Of a stretch of 64,000 nt of DNA, positions 55,762 through 64,000 are shown one piece after another; within the stretch, counting starts at the first letter, position 1, and every line of letters begins with the position of its first letter. The translations under genes and the position numbers were made by a program. Source of the DNA: Variovorax sp. PAMC 28711. Lineage in GTDB: Bacteria; Pseudomonadota; Gammaproteobacteria; Burkholderiales; Burkholderiaceae_C. Below the pieces are notes generated by a model. The model worked only from the letters and a program-made list of their open reading frames with translations. It was not told where the DNA came from and ran no database searches. The stretch spans positions 921,001 through 985,000 of the forward strand of contig NZ_CP014517.1 of NCBI RefSeq assembly GCF_001577265.1, read 5' to 3'.

Positions 55762-56613
55762 GTGCAGATCCGGCCCTCAGCGCCCGACGAAGGCGCGCAT
55801 TTCGTCGCGACCATGCCGGAGGTCGTCGACCAGGTCGCACTGGCTCGCCTCTACGGCGAGCCGCTGTTCGCGATGCCGAAGGACCTGTACATCCCGCCCG
55901 AGGCGCTGCAGGTGTTCCTCGAAGCGTTCGAGGGGCCGCTGGATCTGCTGCTTTACCTGATCCGAAAGCAGAACTTCAACATCCTCGACATCCCGATGGC
56001 GGGGCTGACGCGGCAATACCTCACCTACGTCGACGAAATCCGCCAGACCAACCTGGAGCTCGCGGCCGAGTATTTGCTCATGGCCGCGATGCTGATCGAG
56101 ATCAAGTCGCGCATGTTGCTGCCGCCCAAGAAGGTGGCCGACGGCGAGGAAGCCGAAGACCCGCGCGCCGAGCTGGTGCGCCGGTTGATGGAATACGAGC
56201 AGACCAAGTTGCAGGCTGCCAGCCTGAGCGCCCTGCCGCAGTACGGCCGCGATTTCTGGCGGGCGCAGGTCGCCATCGAACAGTCGCTGAAGCCGCGTTT
56301 TCCGGACGTGAACGTGGTCGACCTGCGCGAAGCGTGGGCCGACATCCTGAAGCGCGCCAAGCTCGTGCAGCACCACAAGATCTCGCGCGAGGAATTGAGC
56401 GTGCGGGAGCACATGAGCATCGTGCTGCGCCACCTGCAGGGGCAGCGCTTCGTCGAGTTCGAGAAGCTGTTCGACGTGACGGGCGGCACGCCGGTGCTCA
56501 TCGTCACCTTCATCGCGATGCTCGAGCTCGCCAAGGAAACGCTGATCGACATCACGCAGGCCGAGGCGTTTGCCCCGATCTACGTGCGGCTGGCCTATTC
56601 GCCAGCGGATTGA
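55762..56613 (+). CDS. scpA: Segregation and condensation protein A
   Basis: A 283-residue kleisin that bridges the SMC heads in chromosome condensation with ScpB. FEGPLDLLLYLIRKQNFNILDIP near residue 53 (core EGPLDLLLYLIRKQ) is the N-terminal family signature, and the C-terminal winged helix is seen in LIVTFIAMLELAKE. It starts with GTG directly after the DUF3460 stop. scpB is not in the window. Confidence 0.95.
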   Translation: MQIRPSAPDEGAHFVATMPEVVDQVALARLYGEPLFAMPKDLYIPPEALQVFLEAFEGPLDLLLYLIRKQNFNILDIPMAGLTRQYLTYVDEIRQTNLELAAEYLLMAAMLIEIKSRMLLPPKKVADGEEAEDPRAELVRRLMEYEQTKLQAASLSALPQYGRDFWRAQVAIEQSLKPRFPDVNVVDLREAWADILKRAKLVQHHKISREELSVREHMSIVLRHLQGQRFVEFEKLFDVTGGTPVLIVTFIAMLELAKETLIDITQAEAFAPIYVRLAYSPAD

Positions 56614-57291
56614 TCAGTTCGCGGCGAAGCAGTAGAGCAAGCCGCCGCCACCCGTCTTCTTGAGCGCTTCCAGGCTGCAGCCCTGCGTGGCGTGCGACGA
56701 ATTCCACGACTTCGCGGGCGCCGACTCGTCGAGCCCCGTCTTGTCGTGGTGCCCGACGATGGCAGAACCGTCGCCGCTCTTCGTCCAGTTGCCGCAGGTG
56801 GTGTCCTTGCCGTCCGCGGACGTCACCGCGCGGCCGTCGGGCGACGACCCGGTCAGGATGTCGTGCAGGTTGGTCGCGTCGCCGCGGCCCATGATGCCAT
56901 CGCCTTTTTCGGTGAGCGCGGTCTGCTTGGTGAGCATGTTGGCGCCATGCAGCTGGTCGACGCTGTTGGCGACGATCACGCCCTTCGAATTGGTCCACGG
57001 GCCGCTGCCGATGCGGTCGCGCGCATTGACCGCCGGCTGGCCGGCCGCAGCGGTCGTGCTCAGGTAGGCGCGCCAGCTGCGCACGCCGGCGCCGGCCGCG
57101 GTGCCGAGCGCCTGGCAATACCGATCAGCGCCGGCCAGACCGCCGAAATCGGCGCCCTTGCCCGGATTCGCACTGGTCACGAAGAAGCCCATGCCGCGCG
57201 CGGGCGTGGACGAACCCATCGCGCTGCAGGCTGTCATCAGGAGGGTGGCGGCAGCCACCGCGGCAAGGGTGAACACGAGACGACGGGCCAT
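56614..57291 (-). CDS. Secreted lipoprotein with lectin-like (DUF1554-type) domain
   Basis: A 225-residue protein with a lipobox LMTAC near residue 22. The mature part (FFVTSANPGKGADFGGLAGADRYCQ, core GGLAGADRYCQ, then SWRAYLSTT and GPWTNSKG) looks like the collagen-endostatin-like lectin fold known as DUF1554 in Leptospira. Four cysteines may form two disulfide bonds. The GGAG ribosome site before the ATG at 57291 lies inside a hairpin. It is convergent with scpA, touching its stop. Confidence 0.7.
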   Translation of the reverse strand: MARRLVFTLAAVAAATLLMTACSAMGSSTPARGMGFFVTSANPGKGADFGGLAGADRYCQALGTAAGAGVRSWRAYLSTTAAAGQPAVNARDRIGSGPWTNSKGVIVANSVDQLHGANMLTKQTALTEKGDGIMGRGDATNLHDILTGSSPDGRAVTSADGKDTTCGNWTKSGDGSAIVGHHDKTGLDESAPAKSWNSSHATQGCSLEALKKTGGGGLLYCFAAN

Positions 57292-57293
57292 GG

Positions 57294-57321
57294 AATGCTC
57301 CTGCATGAGAAAAGGAGCATT
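57294..57321 (-). promoter_or_regulatory. Hairpin covering the ribosome site of the lectin-like gene
   Basis: AATGCTCC (57294-57301) is perfectly complementary to GGAGCATT (57314-57321), with a 12-base loop. On the minus strand the 3' arm contains the GGAG site and ends 2 bases before the ATG, so the folded mRNA would hide it. Confidence 0.5.
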
Positions 57322-57356
57322 ACCGTAACCCGGCGCTCGAGGCTTTTCAATCCGGT

Positions 57357-58361
57357 TCAGCCCGTTTCGGCCGACGGCTCGCGCTCCATCAGCGCGGCGA
57401 CGGCTTCGGCCGGGCTGTGCTGCCCGTCGAGCAGTGCGACCACGCCTTCGGAGATCGGCATGTCGATCCCGAGATGGCGCGCCCGTTGGACGACTGTGCG
57501 GGCGCAGTACACGCCCTCGGCCACGTGGCCCAGCGAATCGACGGCCTGCGCGAGCGTGCGGCCTTGCGCGAGCAGCAAGCCGATCTTCCGGTTGCGCGAC
57601 AGGTCGCCGGTGGCCGTCAGCACGAGGTCGCCGAGGCCCGACAGCCCCATGAAGGTGTCGGCGCGTGCGCCCAGCGCCAGGCCGAAGCGCGTCATCTCGG
57701 CGAGTCCGCGCGTGATGAGCGCCGCGCGCGCGTTGAGGCCGAGCGCGAGGCCATCGCACAGGCCGTTCGCGATCGCCAGCACGTTCTTGACCGCACCGCC
57801 GACCTCGACGCCGACGATGTCGTCATTGGCGTACACGCGAAGTGCCGGGCCATGGAACGCATCGACCAAAGTTTCGCGCACCACCGGATGCGTGCTGGCC
57901 GCGACCAGCGCCGTGGGTTGCCGATGCGCGACTTCCTGCGCAAAGCTGGGGCCGCTCAGCACACCCGAGACGAGGTCGGGCGCGACGTGGGCCTGGATTT
58001 CATGTGCGAGCAGTCCGAACGCATCCGCGCTCCCCGGCTGCACGGACTCGACGCCCTTGCAGAGCCAGGCCACCGGGACGGTGGTGCCGCGCAACGCTTC
58101 GAGTTGATGGCGCAGCGCGGCCATCGGCGTCGCGACGATGACGAGATCGGCCCCATGGACGGCCGCTTGCGCGTTGCCATCGGCGATCGTCAGTGCGGGA
58201 GGGAAAGGAGTGCCCGGGAGATAGCGCGCATTTTCACGCGCACCGGCCATGGCGGCCGCCTGGGTGGCGTCGCGCGCCCACAGCGTGACGCTGTGGCGCC
58301 CGGCCGCATTGACGGCCAGCGCGGTGCCCCAGGCACCGGCGCCGAGCACGCAGATCTTCAT
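57357..58361 (-). CDS. gpsA: Glycerol-3-phosphate dehydrogenase [NAD(P)+]
   Basis: A 334-residue cytoplasmic enzyme that reduces dihydroxyacetone phosphate for phospholipid synthesis. The N-terminal NAD motif is [24 protein letters not shown] and [11 protein letters not shown] carry the substrate site, and [13 protein letters not shown] is also typical. The start ATG is at 58361, 25 bases after the secB stop, so secB and gpsA are an operon. Confidence 0.96.
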   Translation of the reverse strand: MKICVLGAGAWGTALAVNAAGRHSVTLWARDATQAAAMAGARENARYLPGTPFPPALTIADGNAQAAVHGADLVIVATPMAALRHQLEALRGTTVPVAWLCKGVESVQPGSADAFGLLAHEIQAHVAPDLVSGVLSGPSFAQEVAHRQPTALVAASTHPVVRETLVDAFHGPALRVYANDDIVGVEVGGAVKNVLAIANGLCDGLALGLNARAALITRGLAEMTRFGLALGARADTFMGLSGLGDLVLTATGDLSRNRKIGLLLAQGRTLAQAVDSLGHVAEGVYCARTVVQRARHLGIDMPISEGVVALLDGQHSPAEAVAALMEREPSAETG

Positions 58362-58386
58362 CAACTGCAGCCCGGCGAGGTTGCGC

Positions 58387-58845
58387 TTATTGCGCGAGGG
58401 TCGGTGCAGCAGTGCCGGCGGCTTGCGCCTGCTGCTGCTCGTACATCGCCTGGAAATTGATTTCGGCGAGGTGCACCGGCGGGAAGCCGCCGCGCTGGAT
58501 CACGTCGGCGACGTTGCCGCGCAGGTACGGATACACGATTTGCGGGCAGGCAATGCCGAGGATCGGACCCATCTGGTCTTCCGGCAGGTTGCGGATCTCG
58601 AAGATGCCGGCCTGCTTGGCTTCGACCAGGAACACGGTCTTGTCCTGGATCTTGGTCTGCACGGTCGCCGACACGGTGATCTCGTAGATGCCTTCGGTCA
58701 CGGGCTGGGCGTCCACGCCGAGCTGGATGTCCACGGTCGGCTGCTCCTGCTCAAGCAGGATGCCGGGCGAATTGGGCTGTTCGAGCGACAGGTCCTTGAG
58801 ATAGACGCGCTGGATCTGGAACACGGGTTCTTGGATGTCTGCCAT
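58387..58845 (-). CDS. secB: Protein-export chaperone SecB
   Basis: A 152-residue tetrameric chaperone that keeps preproteins unfolded and hands them to Sec[20 protein letters not shown] is the family N-terminus and [19 protein letters not shown] the conserved helix region. It lies between a terminator-like hairpin and gpsA. Confidence 0.97.
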   Translation of the reverse strand: MADIQEPVFQIQRVYLKDLSLEQPNSPGILLEQEQPTVDIQLGVDAQPVTEGIYEITVSATVQTKIQDKTVFLVEAKQAGIFEIRNLPEDQMGPILGIACPQIVYPYLRGNVADVIQRGGFPPVHLAEINFQAMYEQQQAQAAGTAAPTLAQ

Positions 58846-58863
58846 GGCTGAACTTTCGGGGAA

Positions 58864-58904
58864 ATCAAAACAATGCCCGCCAGGGAGGATGTCCCGCGGC
58901 GGGC
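58864..58904 (-). terminator. Intrinsic terminator between grxC and secB
   Basis: On the minus strand GCCCGCC (58904-58898) pairs with GGCGGGC (58881-58875), followed by ATTGTTTTGATTT. It sits 51 bases after the grxC stop and ends just before the secB start, so it may limit read-through from grxC into secB. Confidence 0.65.
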
Positions 58905-58913
58905 TTCAGGGAG

Positions 58914-58930
58914 CCGGCGATTATCGCCGG
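58914..58930. repeat. Small inverted repeat after grxC
   Basis: CCGGCGA (58914-58920) and TCGCCGG (58924-58930) form a 7-bp hairpin with a 3-base loop, 25 bases after the grxC stop, next to the terminator. Confidence 0.5.
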
Positions 58931-58954
58931 TGAAGCGGGTCGGCCTGCAGGCGC

Positions 58955-59215
58955 TCAGGCGGCTTGCAGCAGCGGCACGAGACCGCCGCGGCTGTCGAGC
59001 GCCATCAGCTCGTCGCAACCACCGACATGGGTGTCGCCGATGAAGATCTGCGGCACCGTGCGGCGCTGCGTTGTTTCCATCATCGCCGCGCGGGCGGCCG
59101 GATCGGTGTCGATGCGGATCTCTTCGATCTGCTCGACGCCCTTGGATTTGAGGATTTGCTTCGCGCGAATGCAGTAAGGGCAAACGGCAGTGGTGTACAT
59201 CTTGACGGCTTGCAT
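58955..59215 (-). CDS. grxC: Glutaredoxin 3
   Basis: An 86-residue thiol-disulfide oxidoreductase with the active site CPYC at residues 12-15, the cis-Pro region RRTVPQIFIG and the glutathione-binding GGCDEL. It reduces disulfides with glutathione. It follows the rhodanese gene on the same strand by 23 bases. Confidence 0.96.
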   Translation of the reverse strand: MQAVKMYTTAVCPYCIRAKQILKSKGVEQIEEIRIDTDPAARAAMMETTQRRTVPQIFIGDTHVGGCDELMALDSRGGLVPLLQAA

Positions 59216-59238
59216 GGTGCTCCCAGCTGAAGACCCGA

Positions 59239-59646
59239 TCAGGCCTTTTCAATGGGCAGATTAGCGTCTTTCCAGCCTTTGAGCCCGCCGGCCACGGCTT
59301 GGGCCTGCTCGTAACCGAGTTTCTTGGCGATGGCCACGGCGCGCTGCGCGCGCGCGCCGGTGGCGCACATGATCAGCACCGGCAGCGTCTTGTTCTTGAT
59401 GGTGCTCTGCAGCTTCGCCTCGAGCTGGTCGAGCGGCACGTTGCGCGAACCGGTGGCGTGGCCGGCCGCGAACTCCTCGGGTTCCCGCACGTCCAGCACC
59501 ACCGCGCGCTGGCGGTTGATGAGCTGCACCGCGCCCTGCGCCGTGAGCGCGCCACCGCCGCCTCCGCGCAACAACGGCCAGGCGAGCATGGCACCCGAGC
59601 TGAGCACGATCAGGATCAGCATCCAGTTGTCGACGATGAATTTCAC
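59239..59646 (-). CDS. Membrane-anchored rhodanese-domain protein
   Basis: A 135-residue protein with one N-terminal helix (WMLILIVLSSGAMLAWPLL) and a rhodanese domain (VVLDVREPEEFAAGH). The active-site Cys is in MCATGAR, so it is probably a functional sulfurtransferase. It starts with GTG at 59646 after AAGGAAT; upstream ATG frames lack coding character. First gene of the rhodanese-grxC-secB-gpsA order common in Burkholderiales. Confidence 0.9.
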   Translation of the reverse strand: MKFIVDNWMLILIVLSSGAMLAWPLLRGGGGGALTAQGAVQLINRQRAVVLDVREPEEFAAGHATGSRNVPLDQLEAKLQSTIKNKTLPVLIMCATGARAQRAVAIAKKLGYEQAQAVAGGLKGWKDANLPIEKA

Positions 59647-59654
59647 GGTATTCC

Positions 59655-59682
59655 TTGAATGGCAAACCCCGGATTTTAGAAT
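59655..59682 (+). promoter_or_regulatory. Probable sigma-70 promoter of gpmA
   Basis: TTGAAT (59655-59660) and TAGAAT (59677-59682) are 16 bases apart, 34 bases before the gpmA ATG, in the gap between gpmA and the divergent rhodanese gene. Confidence 0.6.
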
Positions 59683-59715
59683 GTCGGGTTTCGCAGTGAT
59701 CGTCAAAGGCCCCAA

Positions 59716-60459
59716 ATGCACAAGCTGGTACTGATTCGCCACGGTGAATCAACCTGGAATCTCGAAAACCGTTTCACCGGCTGGACCGACGTCGACCTGA
59801 CGCCGACCGGCGTCGAACAGGCCAAGCAGGCAGGCCGACTACTGAAGGCCGAAGGCTACGAATTCGACGTGGCCTACACCAGCGTGCTGAAGCGCGCGAC
59901 GCGCACGCTCTGGCACACGCTCGACGAGCTCGACCGCACCTGGCTGCCCGTCGTGCATTCCTGGCGTCTGAACGAACGCCACTACGGCGGCTTGCAGGGC
60001 CTGAACAAGGCGGAGACCGCCAAGAAGTACGGCGATGAACAGGTGCTCGTCTGGCGCCGCAGCTACGACACGCCGCCGCCGCCGCTCGAAGCGACCGACC
60101 CGCGCAGCGAGCGCGGCGACGTGCGCTACGCCAAGCTGGCCGCCGAGCAGATTCCGCTGACCGAATGCCTGAAGGACACGGTCGCTCGCGTGCTGCCGTT
60201 CTGGAACGAGTCGATGGCACCGGCCATCCGCTCGGGCCGCCGCCTGGTGGTGGCGGCGCACGGCAACTCGATCCGGGCGCTGGTCAAGTACCTCGACGGC
60301 ATTTCCGATTCCGACATCGTCGGGCTGAACATCCCCAACGGCATCCCGCTGGTCTACGAGCTGGACGACGCGCTGAAGCCGCTGCGTCACTACTACCTCG
60401 GCGACCCCGAAGCGGCCGCCAAAGCAGCAGCTGCGGTGGCCTCGCAGGGCAAGGGTTGA
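59716..60459 (+). CDS. gpmA: 2,3-bisphosphoglycerate-dependent phosphoglycerate mutase
   Basis: A 247-residue glycolytic enzyme that interconverts 3- and 2-phosphoglycerate. The phosphohistidine motif is [10 protein letters not shown] at residues 6-15; [12 protein letters not shown] and the second histidine in [10 protein letters not shown] complete the site. The short basic C-terminal tail is normal. Confidence 0.97.
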   Translation: MHKLVLIRHGESTWNLENRFTGWTDVDLTPTGVEQAKQAGRLLKAEGYEFDVAYTSVLKRATRTLWHTLDELDRTWLPVVHSWRLNERHYGGLQGLNKAETAKKYGDEQVLVWRRSYDTPPPPLEATDPRSERGDVRYAKLAAEQIPLTECLKDTVARVLPFWNESMAPAIRSGRRLVVAAHGNSIRALVKYLDGISDSDIVGLNIPNGIPLVYELDDALKPLRHYYLGDPEAAAKAAAAVASQGKG

Positions 60460-60521
60460 ATCAGTAACCCTTTACTGCGAAACGGGCGGAACCCCGGCAG
60501 GCAAATTGCTTCCAAGCTGTG

Positions 60522-60527
60522 TATATT
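60522..60527 (+). promoter_or_regulatory. Possible -10 box before the S41 peptidase gene
   Basis: TATATT lies 27 bases before the ATG at 60555. No matching -35 box at a normal distance was seen. Confidence 0.4.
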
Positions 60528-60554
60528 GGTTTGAGCCAGCCACAAGGACAACAC

Positions 60555-61991
60555 ATGGGCCACAAATTGAAGATCACAGGCTGGGTCGCCGCCGGCGCCG
60601 TTGCCGGCGTCTTGACCACCGTCTCGCTGCAGACGGTCGCACGGGGCTCTCTCGCCCCGTTGCCGCTTGAAGAATTGCAACAGCTCGCTGCCGTTTTCGG
60701 CATGGTGAAGAGCGACTACGTCGAACCTGTCGACGAGAAGAAACTCATCTCCGACGCGATCTCCGGCATGGTCGCCGGGCTCGATCCGCATTCGCAGTAC
60801 TTCGACAAGAAGTCTTTCAAGGAATTCCGCGAAGGCACGACGGGTCGCTTCGTCGGTGTCGGCATCGAGATCTCGCAGGAAGACGGGCTCATCAAGGTGG
60901 TCTCGCCGATCGAAGGCTCCCCGGCTTTCCGTGCGGGCCTGAAGCCCAACGACCTGATCACCAAAATCGACGACACCGCCGTGCGCGGCCTGAGTCTCAA
61001 CGAGGCCGTGAAGCGCATGCGCGGAGAAGCCAGCACCAAGGTGCTGCTCACCATCTTCCGCAAGGATGAGAACCGCACCTTCCCGGTCACGATCACGCGC
61101 GAAGAAATCCGCACGCAATCGGTCCGCGGCAAGATCATCGATCCGGGCTACGGCTGGATTCGCGTGTCGCAATTCCAGGAACGCACGGTCGACGATTTCG
61201 TCAAGAAGGTCGAAGAGCTCTACAAGGCCGATCCGAACATGAAGGGCCTGGTGCTCGACCTGCGCAACGACCCGGGTGGCCTGCTCGACGCGGCCGTGGC
61301 GATCTCCGCCGCCTTCCTTCCTGAAAACGTCACCGTGGTCACGACCGACGGCCAACTGGCCGAAAGCAAGTCGATCTACAAGGCGGCGCCGGAGTTCTAC
61401 CAGCGCCGTGCCGGCAGCGACCCGCTCAAGGGCCTGCCCGCGAGCCTCAAGTCGATCCCGCTGGTGGTGCTGGTGAACGAAGGCTCGGCCTCGGCCAGCG
61501 AAATTGTGGCCGGCGCTTTGCAGGACCACAAGCGCGGCACGATCATGGGCAGCCAGACCTTCGGCAAGGGTTCGGTGCAAACGGTGCGTCCGCTCGGCCC
61601 CGACACCGGCCTCAAGATCACCACTGCGCGCTACTACACGCCGAGCGGTACGTCGATTCAGGCCAAGGGCATCGTGCCCAACGTGCTGGTCGACGAGACC
61701 GCCGAAGGCAGCCCGTACGCCGCGCTGCGCACCCGCGAAGCCGACCTCGAGAAGCATCTGGCCAGCGGCCAAGGGCCCGAGTCGAAGAATCCGGAACGCG
61801 AGAAGGCCCGCGACGAAGCCCGCAAGCGCCTCGAAGAAGAAGCAAAGAAGCCGCCGCAGGACCGCAAGGTGCCGGAGTTCGGTGCGGCCGACGACTTCCC
61901 GCTGATGCAGGCGCTGGCGCAGCTCAAAGGCACGCCGGTGCTGGTGAGCAAGACGCAGGTCGAGCGCAAGGAAGAGAAGAAGGAAAACTGA
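60555..61991 (+). CDS. S41-family C-terminal processing peptidase (CtpA-like)
   Basis: A 478-residue periplasmic serine protease. An N-terminal membrane anchor (GWVAAGAVAGVLTTVSL) is followed by a PDZ domain (GRFVGVGIEISQ to about residue 190) and the S41 domain. The nucleophile Ser is in NEGSASASEIVAGAL and the base Lys in TFGKGSVQT. The C-terminal 80 residues are highly charged and probably disordered. AAGGA precedes the ATG. Confidence 0.93.
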   Translation: MGHKLKITGWVAAGAVAGVLTTVSLQTVARGSLAPLPLEELQQLAAVFGMVKSDYVEPVDEKKLISDAISGMVAGLDPHSQYFDKKSFKEFREGTTGRFVGVGIEISQEDGLIKVVSPIEGSPAFRAGLKPNDLITKIDDTAVRGLSLNEAVKRMRGEASTKVLLTIFRKDENRTFPVTITREEIRTQSVRGKIIDPGYGWIRVSQFQERTVDDFVKKVEELYKADPNMKGLVLDLRNDPGGLLDAAVAISAAFLPENVTVVTTDGQLAESKSIYKAAPEFYQRRAGSDPLKGLPASLKSIPLVVLVNEGSASASEIVAGALQDHKRGTIMGSQTFGKGSVQTVRPLGPDTGLKITTARYYTPSGTSIQAKGIVPNVLVDETAEGSPYAALRTREADLEKHLASGQGPESKNPEREKARDEARKRLEEEAKKPPQDRKVPEFGAADDFPLMQALAQLKGTPVLVSKTQVERKEEKKEN

Positions 61992-62026
61992 CCGACACGC
62001 GGTCCGGCTTTTTGTCTGCGCAGCCC

Positions 62027-62782
62027 ATGGACGACGGCGACCTGCTGCGCTATTCCCGGCACATCCTGCTGGAAGAATTCGGCATCGACGGGCAGGAGCG
62101 GGTCAGCGCGGCCCGCGTGCTCGTAGTCGGCGTCGGCGGTCTCGGCTCGCCAGTGGCGCTGTACCTGGCCGCCGCCGGTGTCGGCCACCTCACGCTGGTG
62201 GACGACGACGAGGTCGATCTCACCAACCTGCACCGGCAAATCGCGCACACGACGGCGCGCGTCGGCCAACTCAAAGTCGATTCCGCAGCTATCGCGATGC
62301 GCGATATCAACCCCGATGTCACCGTCGAGCCGATCCGTCTCCGGCTGGACGGTACGCGGCTTCAGGAACTGGTCGCGGGCGTGGATCTGGTGATCGATTG
62401 CTGCGACAACTTCGCCACGCGCCAAGCCGTCAATCGCGCCTGCGTGGCGCATCGCAAGCCGCTGGTCGCGGGCGCGGCGATACGCTTCGACGGCCAGCTC
62501 AGTGTGTACGACACCCGCGACGCCGATTCACCTTGCTATGCCTGCGTGTTCCCGCCCAACGCCGTCTTCGAAGAAACGCGTTGTGCGGTGATGGGCGTTT
62601 TCGCGCCCGTGGTCGGCACCATCGGCACGCTGCAGGCTCACGAGTCGCTCAAGCTGCTCTCGGGGATTTCACCATCGCTCATCGGAACGTTGCTGATGTT
62701 CGATGGTCGACACACGCGCTTCGAGCGCGTGCACATCGCGCGCGATCCGCAGTGCCCTGTGTGCAGTCGTCGCGACGACTGA
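62027..62782 (+). CDS. HesA/MoeB/ThiF-family adenylyltransferase
   Basis: A 251-residue E1-like enzyme that adenylates the C-terminus of a small sulfur-carrier protein, such as MoaD or ThiS. The ATP site is VVGVGGLGSPVALYLAAAGVG (core GVGGLGSP, near residue 38), followed by DDDEVDLTNLHRQ. Two CXXC pairs, CYAC and CPVC, bind the structural zinc. If it is MoeB it serves molybdopterin synthesis, needed by the molybdoenzymes here. A TTG at 62012 would add five residues. Confidence 0.9.
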   Translation: MDDGDLLRYSRHILLEEFGIDGQERVSAARVLVVGVGGLGSPVALYLAAAGVGHLTLVDDDEVDLTNLHRQIAHTTARVGQLKVDSAAIAMRDINPDVTVEPIRLRLDGTRLQELVAGVDLVIDCCDNFATRQAVNRACVAHRKPLVAGAAIRFDGQLSVYDTRDADSPCYACVFPPNAVFEETRCAVMGVFAPVVGTIGTLQAHESLKLLSGISPSLIGTLLMFDGRHTRFERVHIARDPQCPVCSRRDD

Positions 62783-64000
62783 CTACCTCGTGACCGGCTG
62801 CTTGGCCGTTTTCGCCTTGGCTGCACCGACGGCCGCGGCACCGGCGCTGGGCTTCTCTGCCTGCGCCAGCACATCGCGGCAGTCGGCATCCTGACCCGGG
62901 CCGGTTTCGATGGTCGCGGCCAATGCGAGCAGCGGATTGATGGCGCTCAGTGCCAACGCCGCCAGGCCGCGTGTGGCGAGCGGGGCCACTTCGACGCCGG
63001 CCGACGGCGACCCGAATGTGCCACGCACGAGGAGTGGCGTGCGCAAGGACAGGATGCTCACGTCCTTGGGCTGCGCACGGATCACGAAGTCGAGTGTCTC
63101 GTTCGCCAGATTCGCGTTGCCCGTGGCATTGAACACCGTGTCCGTGGTGTCGAACACCACGCTGCGCCCCGTCATCAGTCCCTTGTTCACATCGAAGGCC
63201 ACGGCGCCGCAGCGCAAGACCACGTTGTGGTCCCCCTTCAAGAGAAACTTGATGACCTCGCCGCCGTCGAGCCCGAGGAACTCGAGCAGCAGGTTGCTGA
63301 ATTCGCCGCGGCCCGTCATGGCCGCGACATCCCCGGAAGACGTTGCCAGCCAGCTCGCGACCGAATTGCCGCGACCGGAAAGATTCACGCGCCCGTCCAG
63401 CTTGCCGAAGCTGGTCTTGAGGGTTTCGACCTTCGGAATGAGTCGGTTCAACTGCATCGCACGCACGGTGAGCGATGCGCGAATGTCCGCGGGATTGCTC
63501 GCCGCATCGATGCGAATCGCGCCGGCAACCTTGCCACTCGCAATCCCGAGGTCGAGCGGATCGAGCGTCAGCACGCTGTCCTTCAGCACCACGTGCACGC
63601 TGCCCCGGTCGAGTGGCAGCTCGCGCACGTTGGTGATGCGATCGGCAACGTAGGTCACGTCGGCGTTCATGGCGCGCAGACGCTCGAAGTCGAGCGTCGC
63701 GGTCGGCAACACCTTGGTACCCGGGTCGCGCTTCGCCTTCTTGACCTGGGTGATGGTCGGCGGCGGTGCCACGCCCTCCACCGCATTGGCCGAGCGGGCC
63801 GTGGGCGGCAGGCCGATCAACGGACCCAGGTCGTCCATGTCCATCACGCGCGAGCGCAGGCTGCCCGAGAGAAACGGGACTTTCTGGCCCTGGTCGAACT
63901 TCATGTCGCCGCCGATGTCCGACAGACCCAGCTTGCCTTTCAGGCCTGCCACTTCCCACACCGTGGATTTCTTGCGCAGTTCGCCGCTCAGGGCATAGGG
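62783..64000 (-). CDS. AsmA-family protein, cut by the right edge
   Basis: The last 405 residues of an AsmA/YhdP-like envelope protein; the frame is open to the window edge, so the N-terminus is missing. LRSRVMDMDDLGPLIGLP and repeated beta strands with DPLDLGIASGKVAGAIRID are typical of the family, which helps phospholipid transport or outer-membrane assembly. A GTG at 63961 is internal, because coding sequence (LSGELRKKST) precedes it. It ends touching the convergent MoeB/ThiF-like gene. Confidence 0.85.
   Translation of the reverse strand, partial: PYALSGELRKKSTVWEVAGLKGKLGLSDIGGDMKFDQGQKVPFLSGSLRSRVMDMDDLGPLIGLPPTARSANAVEGVAPPPTITQVKKAKRDPGTKVLPTATLDFERLRAMNADVTYVADRITNVRELPLDRGSVHVVLKDSVLTLDPLDLGIASGKVAGAIRIDAASNPADIRASLTVRAMQLNRLIPKVETLKTSFGKLDGRVNLSGRGNSVASWLATSSGDVAAMTGRGEFSNLLLEFLGLDGGEVIKFLLKGDHNVVLRCGAVAFDVNKGLMTGRSVVFDTTDTVFNATGNANLANETLDFVIRAQPKDVSILSLRTPLLVRGTFGSPSAGVEVAPLATRGLAALALSAINPLLALAATIETGPGQDADCRDVLAQAEKPSAGAAAVGAAKAKTAKQPVTR

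Overview
The window is uniformly GC-rich, with long antisense shadow frames over most genes. Its conserved genes (apbC, metG, scpA with a DUF3460 gene, a gpsA-secB-grxC-rhodanese block facing gpmA, an S41 peptidase and a MoeB/ThiF protein) fit a betaproteobacterium of the order Burkholderiales, most likely a Comamonadaceae close to Variovorax. This assignment rests on gene content and order, not on a marker phylogeny.

Layout. 1-3.7 kb (minus strand): an FtsX-type ABC permease, a group II truncated haemoglobin and an NAD(P)H:FAD reductase cut by the left edge. 3.8-4.1 kb: a small lipoprotein. 4.2-16.6 kb (plus strand): a tight run of fdnG, fdnH, fdnI, fdhE, selA, three unassigned genes, selB and the selenocysteine tRNA gene. 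fdnG has an in-frame TGA at codon 196 followed by a SECIS-like hairpin, so it encodes a selenoprotein. 16.7-18 kb: small hypothetical genes. 18.0-21.8 kb: a PaoABC-type periplasmic molybdenum aldehyde oxidoreductase. 21.8-24.7 kb: a YadA-like trimeric autotransporter with 423-bp internal repeats. 24.9-32.7 kb: a second selenium block with selD/senC and senB on the minus strand, divergent senA, a four-gene ABC transporter predicted to carry selenium oxyanions, and mnmH (selU). 32.7-34.2 kb: FdhD fused to an N-terminal HD-hydrolase domain.

34-43 kb: a truncated DUF938 gene, a serine hydrolase, an SDR, a small unknown protein, an FdhF/YdeP-type molybdoprotein, an oxalate/formate-family MFS transporter, a LysR regulator and the Fe-S carrier ApbC. 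43-46 kb: a patatin-like lipase, YceH and NAD-type isocitrate dehydrogenase. 46.3-51.6 kb: a catabolic-looking cassette (CoA ligase, two SDRs, two HCCA-isomerase-like proteins, divergent HxlR regulator) bounded by a degraded Txe/YoeB-like toxin fragment and an IS3-type transposase fragment. 51.7-64 kb: housekeeping genes, ending in an AsmA-like gene cut by the right edge.

How it fits together. Selenium oxyanion would enter through the 28-31.7 kb transporter. After reduction elsewhere, SelD would make selenophosphate for three uses: selenocysteine (SelA, tRNA-Sec, SelB) for FdnG; 2-selenouridine in tRNA (MnmH); and selenoneine (SenB, SenA). FdhD and FdhE mature the formate dehydrogenase. The most interesting unexplained element is the three-gene set between selA and selB: an acyl-CoA-dehydrogenase-fold protein that seems to lack the usual catalytic glutamate, a PhnD-like binding protein without a signal peptide, and a ferritin-like diiron protein with a degenerate TusA-like N-terminus. 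No CRISPR array, prophage or intact insertion sequence was seen.
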